Notes: generated by a model from the letters alone, not told the origin. A DNA stretch of 64,000 bases from Loripinus fragilis (GCA_964019695.1 CAXHUL010000229.1:1-64000); one strand, 5' to 3'; shown: positions 24,673-35,105, numbered from the stretch's first letter. Numbers and translations are program-made.

Positions 24673-26940
24673 AAATTTTTTTTTTTATCTCAATGTCAGT
24701 TTATAGGGGTCGTGTGTGCGAAAAACATAAGCATAGAGCATTATGTTTCATACGACGAAAAAAACAATAAATTGAAATTATCCTATTGTCTTTGATCCCT
24801 ATTACCTGCTACCTGCCGCAAACAGATCAAAAAGGTCTTTTAACTATCGGTCTTTATTGTAGATAAATCAAACCAAAGGTAATTACTGATCATTACTCTT
24901 TCATTCTACAATTTGACTCAGTTTCACAAAAGTTTCAGTTTATATTGTCAGAATGGTTCATATTTGTCACATTGGACCATACATTTGAACACTTAATTGC
25001 ATTTGAAAATGCCATTGAGCGCTACCAAAACTATGCCCCGTTGTCCACTGTCGACCCGCCAACCAAATGCCATAATGGAATTTTGGTGACGGGCCGATTG
25101 TGGCCCACTTTTATATGTTTTCTGAGAATGTAGATTACGTACTGTTGTATAGAGATCATAGAACAGTAGCCAAAGCTCCTACGCATAATGAAAAGAAAGC
25201 TGGACAAACTGTTTACGTACTACGACATCTCTTTCAGCTGTACACATGACAGCAAATAGGCACCGTGTTTAGAGAACAGATCTACCTACTCAAGAGGTGC
25301 AACTCATGACTTTAGATCAGTCTGCACATCGCCATAATAACATCCAGACCACCAGATACTTTCAGGAGTGTTTAATAATAATAATAAAAACCTTTCTTCT
25401 AAATCCAGAAATACATAGTAGGTATTCAAAAAGAATCACCTCAATGCCATTGAGACGGTTCTTTTGAGCACCAACCCTCAACCCTAGCTGCTGCACTTGA
25501 ATTACATATTGCACCATCTTCATGTATCAGTCCATTAAAAAGATATCTACTGCTCTATCATAAACTCGGTAAAACCATTAATGAGCCACTTAAACCGCCC
25601 CAGTATAACATGATATTTCATGCTATAGTTTTTCTTGTTAATATGGTTTTCAGCAGCGGCTACTGTTTTTGTTGTTGATTTTTTTTTCAATTTTAAATAG
25701 TCTGATTTTTTCTTGCTCGCTCCGCTCGCAAACGTACAAATAGAGATCTAAATTCAAAGGTGCCAGATCGGCGGCGCCCTGCTAAAATCCTGTCATTTTA
25801 TTGTAGCCTACCATATCTTTCGGTTCCTTTTTCTGAATGACGTCTACTGGAGTCATCTGAGCACTATGTGTTAATGCTCACAACAATTGCCAATTTTATC
25901 ATACGGTCAAGCATTGTGGCACCGGATCAGAGCGGTCTGAAGCCTGATACACACGATGAAACTTTTGTCATGCTACTTATGTATGCAACTTTTGTGTGTA
26001 CCATACACTACTGTACAGACGATGCAACTTCACATTACCTGTCGCTCTTTCCCGCTAAAATTGTGCATACTATTTCAACATGGTGCTTACTGAGCATGCT
26101 GAGGAGGACGAAATTGCTGTCCCATTGTGTCTGATGATCATTGCACTTGCACGGCAACATTTAAATGGACCGCGAATAATACGAAGTTTGGATTCAACGA
26201 AGAAATGTATATAGGGCTCACCATATTGTACCTAGCTAAAATACCCCTTTCTTAATTGTGTATGCACATTTGTAGAAAATACAGGTAAACTGACCTTCAG
26301 AAATAGCCGAGCTGTGATTGGCTAATTGTCTGGAAAAATATGAGACAAGTTTCAGGAAATATAGCAATGTCCTATTCGATGAAACTGTTTCATGAAACTC
26401 CAAAAATCTCTTGAAACATGTTTCTCGGACGTACAGACGATGAAACTTTTGTCTGCAAATAATTATGTTCTTCGCATTTTCACAAAACAGTTTTTTTTCC
26501 AATCGCGCATGATATAGTCTACAAGTTCGTTTAGAAAACCATTTGAAAGTTGAAGAAATGACATCGAAGTTCATTTTACCCATTCATTTCAAAATTTTAT
26601 GACTTTGCCTGTTGAAAAAAATAAAGCTTTCTGATAAAGAATTAAACTGCATGAAAATGTGCCAGAAGGCACCAAAGTGCGCGGATTTTTCAATAAATCC
26701 TTGGGAAGCATGCCCCAGACCCCCTTACCCGCGCTTGGCACCTACAGAACTCGCATTCATGCATTCTGTGAATCAAAACACTCACATTAACTCTCAAACT
26801 CGTTGCTGCGACCCTGAGTATAGGTTGGAATTATTTTCGGTGTGTGAAAGTGTGCCAAGTTCATAACGAACCCCCACGCCCTAGCATGGCTTCGCGTCTT
26901 CTGCGCTCGCATGAAAATATTTCATGTTTTAAATACTGCC
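24673..26940. other. Unassigned sequence with small repeats
   Basis: 25420-25480 holds a short copy of the palindromic family with CAATGCCATTGAGACGGTTC and TTTTGAGCACC (compare 50644-50710). Between 25950 and 26455 the phrase GATGAAACTTTTGTC occurs twice with a variant GATGCAACTT between, suggesting a remnant of an unidentified element. The minus frame at 26236-26583 (115 codons) covers part of this and shows no recognisable domain. Confidence 0.4.
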
Positions 26941-26989
26941 CCCCCCCCCCCCCCCCCCAACATGGAATTCTGGATGCGCCCCTGCGGTT

Positions 26990-27075
26990 CTATCGCTACA
27001 GTGTCAAACATTTGGGATCCAGATCAGGCTCGACGTTTTGTTTGGTCTGATCTGGGTCCAACCTGTTAGCAAAGA
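26990..27075 (+). repeat. 'GATCAGG' MITE family, core fragment
   Basis: It contains GTGTCAAACATTTGGGATCC, then CAGATCAGGCTCGACG and GTCTGATCTGGGTCC, i.e. the central palindrome of the family. TIRs are missing. A pure C run precedes it at 26941-26958. Confidence 0.6.
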
Positions 27076-27301
27076 TTATTATTTTGCGGGCTTCACCACT
27101 GGTATCATACCGAATTCTTGGCCGCGGATATTGTTCGACTAGTCTTTTCGCGGAGAATAAATAAACTGAAATTGAAGGTAGGGGCTCTCATTTGAAATAG
27201 TTAAAACTTATTTACGAACACTTGTCAGGCGCGATTAAAGGCATATACATATTCTTGAATAGTCACTCTAACATCACATCATGGCTAAGGCATTACAGTA
27301 C

Positions 27302-27530
27302 TTAACCCTTAAAGCGCCAAGAAAAAATGCATCTGAAAATGTCGTCTGCTGAAGTCGTCTGCTTCATAAAATTGCCTAACATTACTGACGAATCAAGTAT
27401 AGAAGCAAACAGCGTTGACCCAGAACAGGTCTGGTCTGGGTCCACACTTTCTGCCATAGATGCTTCTTAAACATTTCGGCAGACGAGATAAGCAGACGAC
27501 TTTTGTTGCGATTGGCGCTTTAAGGGTTAA
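27302..27530. repeat. piggyBac-type MITE, complete copy with TTAA ends
   Basis: TTAA-CCCTTAAAGCGCCAA at the left is matched by TTGGCGCTTTAAGGG-TTAA at the right, a perfect TIR of 15 bp outside which TTAA is duplicated. Inside are GTCGTCTGCTG motifs in both orientations and a GGGTCCACACTTTCTGCCAT block. TTAA duplication plus a CCC terminus are the hallmarks of piggyBac-superfamily elements; a transposase is not encoded, so the superfamily call is inference. Confidence 0.88.
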
Positions 27531-28289
27531 ATATGCGAGAAAAAAATGCAAATAGATCATGAACGAGTCCTTGAAATCGGGACACTTTGGGATTGATTGA
27601 CAATTACACATTTTTACAGAAATGGTTTCTATATTTTTGTGTTTTTGGTGAAACGACATTTACTTGTTTCTACCTGTATGTTAATGATTTGGCTTAAATA
27701 AGCGTCGATTGTTTATGAGAACAGGATTTCTGCCCCTACCCCTTCAACGGTTGCAAGTCTAAACCATGGAGGTGCGTGGAAAAATACTATAGCGTCCGCG
27801 GGGTTTTGTTATCTGGCCGCGGGGCAGGTCTTTTTAGAACCGTTTTCCACATATTGATTAAAGTGGCAAGAACTAATAATGGGCTCAAAGGCACTTACAT
27901 TTTGAAAGCCTGTAGTTTCTACCAGCAGGGACAGCTGATACTGGTTCTATTGCGAGTTTGAGAGCCACGGGTTGAGAGCATGCTCCTAATCTTACCGCAG
28001 ATGTGACCATTGTTGGCGTTGTTCATGGCCGCGGGGTTCTGCAATATGCTTTCTTGTCCATGGAAATCCTAAAAATCAAAACGTCAGAACCTGTATGTCA
28101 GATGACGGGGAGAATAAAGTGATAAAAGGTAAAAAAAAAAACCCGTCAGAATCATCTATGACAAAAGATAGGTAGCTGGTGTGATGAAACGACTGGATCA
28201 AAACCCTGTTAGATCAGAATGTAGCCATTGGGTTTTTGCTTTTTTTATTTTTCTGTATGCTGATTTAGCACAATTATCTAGTTTCTACG

Positions 28290-29160
28290 GTAGTAGGATC
28301 ACCTGACCAAAGTGCTGAAGGTTGTGAGCAGGAAAATCTAGCTGTTTGTCTGTCTGTCCGTTAATCCGTCCGTCCGTCTGTTGGTCTGCATTGGTTCTTC
28401 CTTCTTTTACTTATATGCTCGTTTAGCCTGCTTACATGTGTCTAGTAGCTCAGGTGGTTGGAGCGCCTGTCCAATGTTCTGAAGGCTGTGAGCAGCATAA
28501 TCTAGCGATTTCTCTGTCTGTCCACTTTCCAATGGCTGTCTGTCTCGCTTTTTATGTCTATTTCGTTCTTTGCTCTTTTGACTTTTTTGTATGCCTGTTT
28601 TGCTAGATTATCTAGTATCTCAGGTGGTAAGTGTGCCTGACCATATTTTGAATACTTTCAAGTTTTCTAAATACCTAGGCTTGGCATTGGACCCAGCATC
28701 TACTCTTTACCCCCAAAATATAAGGAATATCAGGCATACCCAAAACATATTCGAACTTTAGCGACCCCAAAAACATTTTCAAAATCTGAACATTGACCTT
28801 AAAAAGCCCCAAATTGATAGAAATGACCCCCCAAAACGTAAAAAAAATAAATCATAATTTCATCATATCTCCAAACATATTTATTTTTCTGATCTCCTGC
28901 CCACCCCCCCCCCCCCCCCCCCTCCAACAAAAAATGTAATTCAAAGTTTTGAATCTCCAAGAATGGACAGAACCTACTTATATATGATAATATCAGTGTG
29001 CCACATCCCCCCCCCTCCCGCCAAAAAGCTGACCAGTGTTTTAGAGCAGTATGCAGCAAAATATAGCTGTCTGTCTGCTTGCTTTCTCAGTCAGTCAATC
29101 AATCAGTCAGTCAGTCAGCCAGCCTGCCCAATCAACCGCTTCAATTTCTTAGTGTAGACA
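28290..29160. repeat. Diverged repeats with CTGT/CCGT simple tracts and poly-C runs
   Basis: The block 'tagta-ctcaggtgg...gcctg(t/a)cca...gaaggctgtgagcag' recurs at about 28310, 28440, 28610 and, weakly, 29030, each time followed by CTGTCTGTC or CAGTCAGT simple repeats. Long C runs occur at about 28903 and, just beyond the end, 29423-29444. This looks like an old dispersed repeat with expanded microsatellites. Confidence 0.55.
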
Positions 29161-30666
29161 GAGCCTCTTTGTAAAAGTGTATTCTTGTCACAGAAGAGTA
29201 TTTGCGTGTCCCAGGGGGCTTGGGAGGGGTGGGTAACTCCTTTTTTCTACATACGAAGGGTCTGGCCCAGAATCTACCATTCACCCCCAAGAAATATCAG
29301 GAATTTCAAGGACCTCAAAAATATTTGAAATTTTAGCAACCCCCAAAAAATCCTTGATGTAAAGAAAAGACCCTAAAATGCATAGAAATTACCCCTAAAT
29401 ATAGTCCAATTTCGTGGTGAACCCCCCCCCCCCCCCCCCCCCCCTCCAAAAAAAATATCCATATATCTTCATATCCCCAAAAATATTCATTTCTCTGAGG
29501 CTAGAGGTCAAAATCTAGGACATCTTATTTCCTTTTTAGAATCATTTGGGTTTGAACAACAGTGGCGAGTTCAACAATGTGAGCGTTTGCGGGCACACTT
29601 TAATGATGGTACCTACGAGGGATGTTCGAAATGAATTGCTTATTGTCCTATATCTCAATATCCACGTGGGACACGATAAAAACCAATATATACCTATATA
29701 GGTTTATTTAAGGTCTACACAACGGTGTATAAATGTACATGTTAGACTTAATGTAAGACACAAAATTTGCCATATTAATACACGCAGTCATTGACAACTG
29801 TAATAAAAATAGTTGGTACATGTAGAAGAGTCAACCAGAAAGATGAAATAAGGGGTTACATCAAAGCTCGCTCAAAACTTGTCTGTTCTTTGAAGCAGCT
29901 GATGATTGAACTTTCTACTACTTACGGACCTTCTTGTGTGTCTTATGACACAGTTAGGCTATAGAAAAGATATCTAACTAACAACCTCCCTATTTGAAAG
30001 CTTCAATGCAGCCGTCCCCACCAGTACTCTCAGTGCTTTGATTATGTTTTATCTATAACTTCACATCTTTAATTGAACATTTCTGGCTATTAGATTTTAA
30101 CTTACCAGCAGCTTAGGAATGTGAGAATTAGACCACTAAATATATTAAGATGATGTGTTGCAACCTTCTAATTAGTCAAGGGGGTAATTATTTATAAGCT
30201 AGGGACTGGATAAAGAGATAACGCAATCCAGTTGCATAAGTTGAAGGAAGTTCCAGAGGTTTTATGACTGAGCTTTACATAAGTATTTTACATAGCATTT
30301 ATATTCACATTGACATTACTTGTAAACTGCCAGTTGCAAGCTGAATGAACTCTGAACAATTAGAAGGGCCCTTACAAGAGCGTGGGATTGTGTTAATTCG
30401 CCTTTCTAAACTATGATATGGACGTGTTCCTTTCTGTCACTTGGATTTGTTGTAAATTGTAAGAGCTTAGTCCATATAAGAGCAATTCTAATGCGTACAA
30501 CCGTATCCACTATAAAAGTCTGGTTGAAAGTCCCTGTATATAATGAGGTATACGGCACTAGTACATTTGAATTTGTTAATTGGTGAGTATTGGATAGAAA
30601 AGTATTGGTGAGGCAATGGGTGGTTCGCATTACAGTGTGGCCATTACCTTAACAAAGGGAGGAAAC
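29161..30666. other. No recognisable feature
   Basis: It contains a 22-base C run at 29423-29444, prone to sequencing error. AT-rich unique-looking sequence continues to module B. No coding signal. Confidence 0.45.
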
Positions 30667-30731
30667 CTTTCGGGTTTCTCGATCCAATACTTAAATGAGG
30701 AAGGACCTTGGGGGACTTGGAATATAGTACT
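30667..30731 (+). repeat. Terminal module B, copy 1
   Basis: 65 bp from CTTTCGGGTTTCTCGATCC to TTGGAATATAGTACT, identical by eye to 31301-31365. It is fused directly to module A copy 2, sharing TACT, so the junction reads as an imperfect palindrome CTTGGAATATAGTACTATTC. Confidence 0.92.
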
Positions 30732-30811
30732 ATTCCAAGTACCCCAATTAGGGCCTCCGATATAAGTAGCCACCTTCTGGTCCAGTGGTCAGTTTATCTG
30801 TGGCAGGCAGC
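30728..30811 (+). repeat. Terminal module A, copy 2
   Basis: It matches 13889-13972 base for base by eye. Beyond GGCAGGCAGC the two copies are unrelated. Confidence 0.92.
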
Positions 30812-31300
30812 GTACTGCTGTAAACGTGCTAATGAAGAATCCTGTTATTAGCTGGTATAACACGCAGTGAGGGTAGGACCAGCTAAAATAGTTACCCCTC
30901 CCTCCCCACCCCTACTTTACAAGATAAAAAGTAGCAGTTTAATTTTGCAAATAAAAAAAAACTGATGCATTAAGTAGGGAGTGCATGGTACACCAAGAAA
31001 GTTGTAATTCAGTCAAATTATGTTGATCCCTTATAAAGAAATGAATTCATATCAGTGCCCCTATATCATCATGGGGTTGATGTTTTGGTCTCGTTGCTAC
31101 TTTACTGGGTGAGCGATGTGTACAAAGCAGCCAATGTCTGACCCGAATCTAATTAACATGTACAGGAGTTTAATTATATGACATAAGATATAATGGAGTC
31201 ATGCAGATGAATCGTACTTGTATGTTGGGTGATCTGAAGAAGAATATGTATCATGATCGAGAAAGAATAACTGTTCCCCCCTTTCTCAAACCTTAAGAAA

Positions 31301-31365
31301 CTTTCGGGTTTCTCGATCCAATACTTAAATGAGGAAGGACCTTGGGGGACTTGGAATATAGTACT
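31301..31365 (+). repeat. Terminal module B, copy 2
   Basis: Identical by eye to 30667-30731. It is followed by ATATCTAGATGG, a different flank from copy 1. Confidence 0.92.
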
Positions 31366-32160
31366 ATATCTAGATGGATAGTAGATAAGTTAGACGGCTG
31401 TCAGCAAACAGAGAACATAAGCTCTAATGAGCTTTTGTCCTTCTAATGAGATTTTAGACTCTGTTTATGCCTTCCTACGTACTACGTGCATGGATGGTAG
31501 ACATTACGTTTTGCCTATGTCAGTCTGATTCCTAGCCTTACTGTGCTCATGTGCTTGGAACTTGAGTTCAATTATTTGGTTGAACAAGTTCTCTGGATTC
31601 AGTTTTATCTGGCTTTTGGCGTTCGATAAATCCTTTTAACAGGTTCTATCGTTAGATTTCTGTTTTTATTCAAAACCTGATTACTGGTTTTATTGAAAAC
31701 CTGCTTCTACTAGTCTTATTCTGCATGATAATAGTTTTCTTCTTGAATGTTTCTTGAGCGCAACATTCTTGAACCTTATTTTATGGTGTGCACGGTGATT
31801 AATTTTTCACCAATGATAGCCATCCATGTGATTTCATCATACAAATGGCGGACATTCAGGAAATATTTGTGTTCAACAGGATCTTTATCCTTTTTTCATG
31901 ATTTTTTTCTGGGAATTCGGCTCAACAGTTTGTTGGAGATAACAGCATTTGCTTCCAATCCTTCAAAATTGTTCTATGATGGCAACCGGGCTTTGTACCA
32001 GCCTATATGACATCAAAACGTTCTGTTGTTGTCAAACACAGAATTGTTTACGTTGTTGATTGCCGAGCTGAATATTGTAACCCTATGTTGAATGGTAAGT
32101 CGATCTTTTGACTTAGTTATTCCCATTCATTTACAGATTTTTCCCACCATCCAGAAAGAT
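31366..32160. other. Unassigned tail between 638-bp unit and right inverted repeat
   Basis: T-rich top strand like 10-13 kb, so it may be the 3' part of the DIRS-like element separated by the insertion. The 87-codon frame at 31747-32010 has no motif that I can place; a link to a tyrosine recombinase C-terminus was considered but not supported. Confidence 0.3.
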
Positions 32161-32206
32161 AAAATCTAGCATAATGTAATATTGTCGTGAGTTAGATGGT
32201 ATAAAT

Positions 32207-32540
32207 TTTATATGTTTGTTCCAACATAAATATTTATGAATCTATACTCACGACAATATTACGATGAGGCCCGGGCAAGCTTTTAGCATGCGTCCCACCT
32301 CCCCGCATATCTGTTTTTCTGTATGTTTTCTCGCAAAAGAGGAAGTTTACAGGTATCAGTTTACCAAATGCATGCTTTTATTGTGATTGATTTACACGGG
32401 GTTACATGTCTGTGTTCTTATCGGCGGTTCGTCACGGCTGGTAATTAAGTCGGCGTCATTCTGGGGAATAGAGGGTAGAATAATGTAATATTGTCGTGAG
32501 TATAGATTCATAAATATTTATGTTGGAACAAACATATAAA
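32207..32540. repeat. Fold-back structure with perfect 55-bp arms
   Basis: 32207-32261 is the exact reverse complement of 32486-32540; the arms include CATAAATATTTATG and CTCACGACAATATTA. The 224-bp loop contains the inner part of the right terminal inverted repeat. To its left, 32168-32206 repeats the end sequence once more (CATAATGTAATATTGTCGTG) and then carries TTAGATGGTATAAATTT, a near match to the reversed flank of the left end (8757-8774). Confidence 0.9.
32333..32500 (-). repeat. Right 168-bp terminal inverted repeat of the composite
   Basis: Reverse complement of 8775-8942 with about two differences. It ends TAATGTAATATTGTCGTGAG. On the inner side, sequence left of GCAAAAGAGG is unrelated to the left copy. 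Confidence 0.93.
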
Positions 32541-32644
32541 GTTTACTCTCAACAGTATATCTGCAACTGCTAATTACAACTGAAGTGCGGTCTTGTCAGC
32601 TTTCAAAAGCACAATATCAAATGTTGATTCGAAAATGGATAATC

Positions 32645-32905
32645 ATTTTGCTCATTATGAAATTAATAATGTTAAGACAGGTGGGAGCAGTTGAGTTATT
32701 ACACATGGAGCTATATTTGCTTGATCTTCCATTCATTATAGAAGTCCATTTTATTTATTTATAGTCCACAGGTTTGAGTTTAGAAAATTACCGAACATTG
32801 CTATTTTGCTTTTGTCGTTGACATACAGCCTTCCTGTGGTTCAATCTTGGTCTACAGTTTGTCAACATATCAGTTAAGAGGTTTTCATTGAAGGAATGGC
32901 CTATA
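32645..32905 (+). repeat. Dispersed ~260-bp repeat, right flank copy
   Basis: Direct-orientation partner of 8395-8700. It is itself bracketed by two copies of CAGTATATCTGCAACTGC (about 32552 and 32957), so the repeat may be an insertion within that sequence. Confidence 0.7.
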
Positions 32906-32999
32906 ATACAATGGTTTATGTTGAATTTCAAGTGGATCACCCAACTTACTCTTGACAGTATATCTGCAACTGCAAATTACAACTCCATTGGGGTAGTTT

Positions 33000-33176
33000 T
33001 TCAAAATATTTGTCTTCCACTGATTTGATCAAAATTAATGTTTTCAAAAAAATGTTTTGGCTTACCTTTAGTGTCAAACTGTTTGAATCCTGAGCAAGCC
33101 CAGCATTTTGCCTGATCTGGGTCCAAATTATTTGCAAAGGTTTACAGCAGATGTCAATGGCAGGTAAATAGTTAAG
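33000..33176 (+). repeat. 'GATCAGG' MITE family copy
   Basis: It has the order TTTTTCAAAA, GTGTCAAACTGTTTGAATCC, TGATCTGGGTCC, TTTGCAAAGG and an end GGTAAATAGTTAA. The outer left TIR is degraded. Confidence 0.7.
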
Positions 33177-33397
33177 AGATTTTTTTAAAAGAAGTGGCTG
33201 CAGCATGGAAAAGGCTAGTTCCCCAGGTTCATAGTTATGACAAGTTATGTAAACATAATTAGGCAAGGCATATGAAAGCATTCAGCCTCTATTATTCATT
33301 AATAAATAAGGTGATAGTAAAAAAATCATAATATCAGAGATCTATTTAGCCTGAAAAAAAAAGACATTTTATTCATTTTTTGTTAGTGAAGTATTTA

Positions 33398-33515
33398 GTT
33401 ATTTGCCTGCCAGCGGCAACTTTTGTAATCTGCTGATAATCTTTGCAAACAGTTTGCCGACAGAATGTCAGTCCTGATCTGGGTCCAAACTGTTTGACAA
33501 CCTGATAGAATTCCT
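33398..33515 (-). repeat. 'GATCAGG' MITE family, partial
   Basis: TTTGCCTGCCAGCGGCAAC, CTGCTGATAATCTTTGCAAA, then GTCAGTCCTGATCTGGGTCC and GTTTGACAACCTGATAG. The other half is lost. Confidence 0.65.
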
Positions 33516-33921
33516 TCACCTAATAGTAAGTATGAATGCGTGACTCTTGTCGACAAATGGCAATCGAAAACAAAGTTTCTAGGAATTTTTGATCAGCGTT
33601 TGTCCATTGTTTAGAGTGTTTCAATTGCCACCTATCGGGTGGGATGTTTATAGTTTTTATCAAGCTGTGCTGATCCAGATCAAAAGACCATCTTATCAGG
33701 ATCAACACTGTTTTCCATTCTAGGATAATATTAAATGAGTCATTTCACAAAAAAACTCTTAAATGCATAGACTACTCAGTCTGATCAGCAACAATTAGAC
33801 CTTTACTGCGAAGATACTAGCAATATACAAATATTTAAGACATTAGTCTTCGTAGCCAAGTAGACTATAGTCTGACTTGATGGGAAACCCTAAGCAATAC
33901 TTCATGGGTCTCATCACCCCA

Positions 33922-34000
33922 AAAAAATTTTGTTGCATGGAAACAATAAAGCAGCAGATCAGCCTGCACAACCACCCAGTCTGATCAGCGCCTACATCAT
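33922..34000 (+). repeat. GGGCCTCG-family MITE fragment
   Basis: The body blocks TTTGTTGCATGG, AGATCAGCCTGCACAACC and CAGTCTGATCAGCGCCTA match 38895-38960 and 34475-34515. TIRs are not visible. Confidence 0.5.
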
Positions 34001-34093
34001 ATACCATGACATAACAAAAATTAATAAGCTGTATTTCAATGAATGACACATCCTGCCCATTGTCCTAGCACCAATTACACAGGATAGACACGT

Positions 34094-34330
34094 GCATATT
34101 AAAAATAGTAACATTCAAGGGAGGTCACTGAATGTGATTTAAGTGATTTTCCATACTATAAGGAACTGTTCATAAAAAAAAGAATTCGCTCCCTCTTGGA
34201 GCAAATTCTTTCCTTTTAGAGAAGTTCCCATTTTCAAAAGGGATGCAATAGAAGAGAATCATTGCTTGATCCAGTTGTCTCCCTTTAATGTGCATAACTT
34301 TTTCAGTGTTTTGGCTACGCCATTGCTGTC
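34094..34330 (+). repeat. Repeat with internal GAATTTGC/GCAAATTC hairpin, copy 1
   Basis: It aligns in direct orientation with 63406-63645, roughly 85% by eye. Shared blocks are AGAGAAGTTCCCATTTT, AAAAGGGATGCAAT and GCTTGATCCAGT. The centre folds (TTCGCTCCCTCTTGGAGCAAA). Confidence 0.75.
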
Positions 34331-34422
34331 AGTCTGATCAGTTTTAACCATGAAGGACGACTTGGGCTTTAAACATACAGCCAAGACTATGATCAGACTT
34401 TGGCAATACGCATCATTAATTA

Positions 34423-34656
34423 GGCCTCGTCGCGGCAAAACCTGTCTTCAGGGGTTTGCGAACAACAAAGGCGCAGACAAGCCTGAGCATCCAAGCAGAC
34501 TGATCAGCGCCTATGTTATTCGGTTACTGGAAAGTATCATATCTTAACTTGCTACAAGCGAAATTTCAATTTCTTGCTAGTCTCTGTAGCTAAGGAGACT
34601 GGTTTGAGTCTGGCTTTGTCGGAAAACCTGAAGACAGATTTTGTTGCGACGAGGCC
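34423..34656 (+). repeat. MITE, GGCCTCGTCGC family, best-preserved copy
   Basis: GGCCTCGTCGCGGCAAAACC opens and TTTGTTGCGACGAGGCC closes, with AACCTGTCTTC and GAAGACAGATT just inside; TIRs are about 28 bp with a few mismatches. It serves as the reference for the family. No coding capacity. Confidence 0.88.
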
Positions 34657-34912
34657 CAATTGTGTAGCTAAGGAGACAGAATAGCTCTGAAATAACAGAA
34701 TAACACTGCACCTATTTTGAAATCTATTACCTGTTATCATAATTATTATGATTAAATAAGAAGTACTTTTGGAAAGAGTTCAACAAACTGGTAAACCAGA
34801 AGACCCCTGGTTGTTTTGGCAATGAAATGGGAATCTACAAGTGCATTATTTCCACTTTTCTATTATAGTACATATAACATTAGTTAGGGATTTCAACACA
34901 AGATTTTTTAAA

Positions 34913-35105
34913 CAAACTCATAGTATGCTGGGTATTTTTCACCCTTTTGTTGTAGTCTGCTGACTTTTTTTCAAAAACAATTTTTTTTTCAAAAAACCTT
35001 TCTTGAGCATTAGTACTATCAGAGTGTCGAATGGTTTTGATATAGCTAAGGACCAATATTGTGTCGGTCCTGATCTTGGTCCAAACTGTCAGTAAGGAAA
35101 GAGTT
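34913..35105 (+). repeat. 'GATCAGG' MITE family copy, decayed
   Basis: ACTCATAGTATGCTGGGTAT at the left, TCAGAGTGTCGAATGGTTT in the middle, GTGTCGGTCCTGATCTTGGT, and AAGGAAAGAGTTTGG at the right. Confidence 0.7.

Larger units (their letters stand above)
13889..30731. mobile_element. 16.8-kb unit bounded by modules A and B
   Basis: It starts with module A (TACTATTCCAAGTACCCC) and ends with module B (GGACTTGGAATATAGTACT). The two ends form an imperfect inverted repeat, TATTCCAAGTACCCC against TATTCCAAGTCCCCC. The next unit (30728-31365) has the same A start and B end. TACT stands at all three boundaries (13889, 30728, 31362) and may be a target duplication or recombination core. The interior has no recognisable gene but holds two long minisatellites and ordinary dispersed MITEs. 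Whether this moved as one unit or is host sequence caught between two related ends cannot be decided here. Confidence 0.5.
30728..31365. mobile_element. 638-bp unit bounded by modules A and B
   Basis: Same start and end modules as the 16.8-kb unit, with a 489-bp core (30812-31300) that has no visible relation to the long unit's core. TACT stands at both ends. It is the best small representative of this family: imperfect TIRs (TATTCCAAGT[A/C]CCCC), no coding capacity, and placement directly abutting its large relative. Confidence 0.72.
8775..32500. mobile_element. 23.7-kb inverted-repeat-bounded composite with DIRS-like core
   Basis: The bounds are the 168-bp inverted repeats. The left part (9.3-12.7 kb) holds gag-like and RT/RNase H remnants of the DIRS type. 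DIRS elements characteristically have inverted termini and lack target duplications, both consistent here. Complete DIRS elements are usually about 5-7 kb, so the size fits a DIRS-like element of that order with the 13.889-31.365 kb segment inserted. An alternative is a large non-autonomous inverted-repeat element that merely carries a dead DIRS. The bounds are seen directly; the single-element reading is inference. Confidence 0.55.

Noticed and set aside
26236..26583. 115-codon minus-strand frame, considered as transposase
   Set aside because: No HTH, DDE or zinc-finger pattern seen; composition like background.
29423..29444. Poly-C runs (also 26941, 28903, 62048) and poly-G at 12670 as structural signals
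   Set aside because: Simple homopolymers, prone to assembly error; no neighbouring feature depends on them.
31747..32010. 87-codon frame as recombinase C-terminus
   Set aside because: Position would suit a DIRS 3' end, but no catalytic Tyr context or family motif could be supported.
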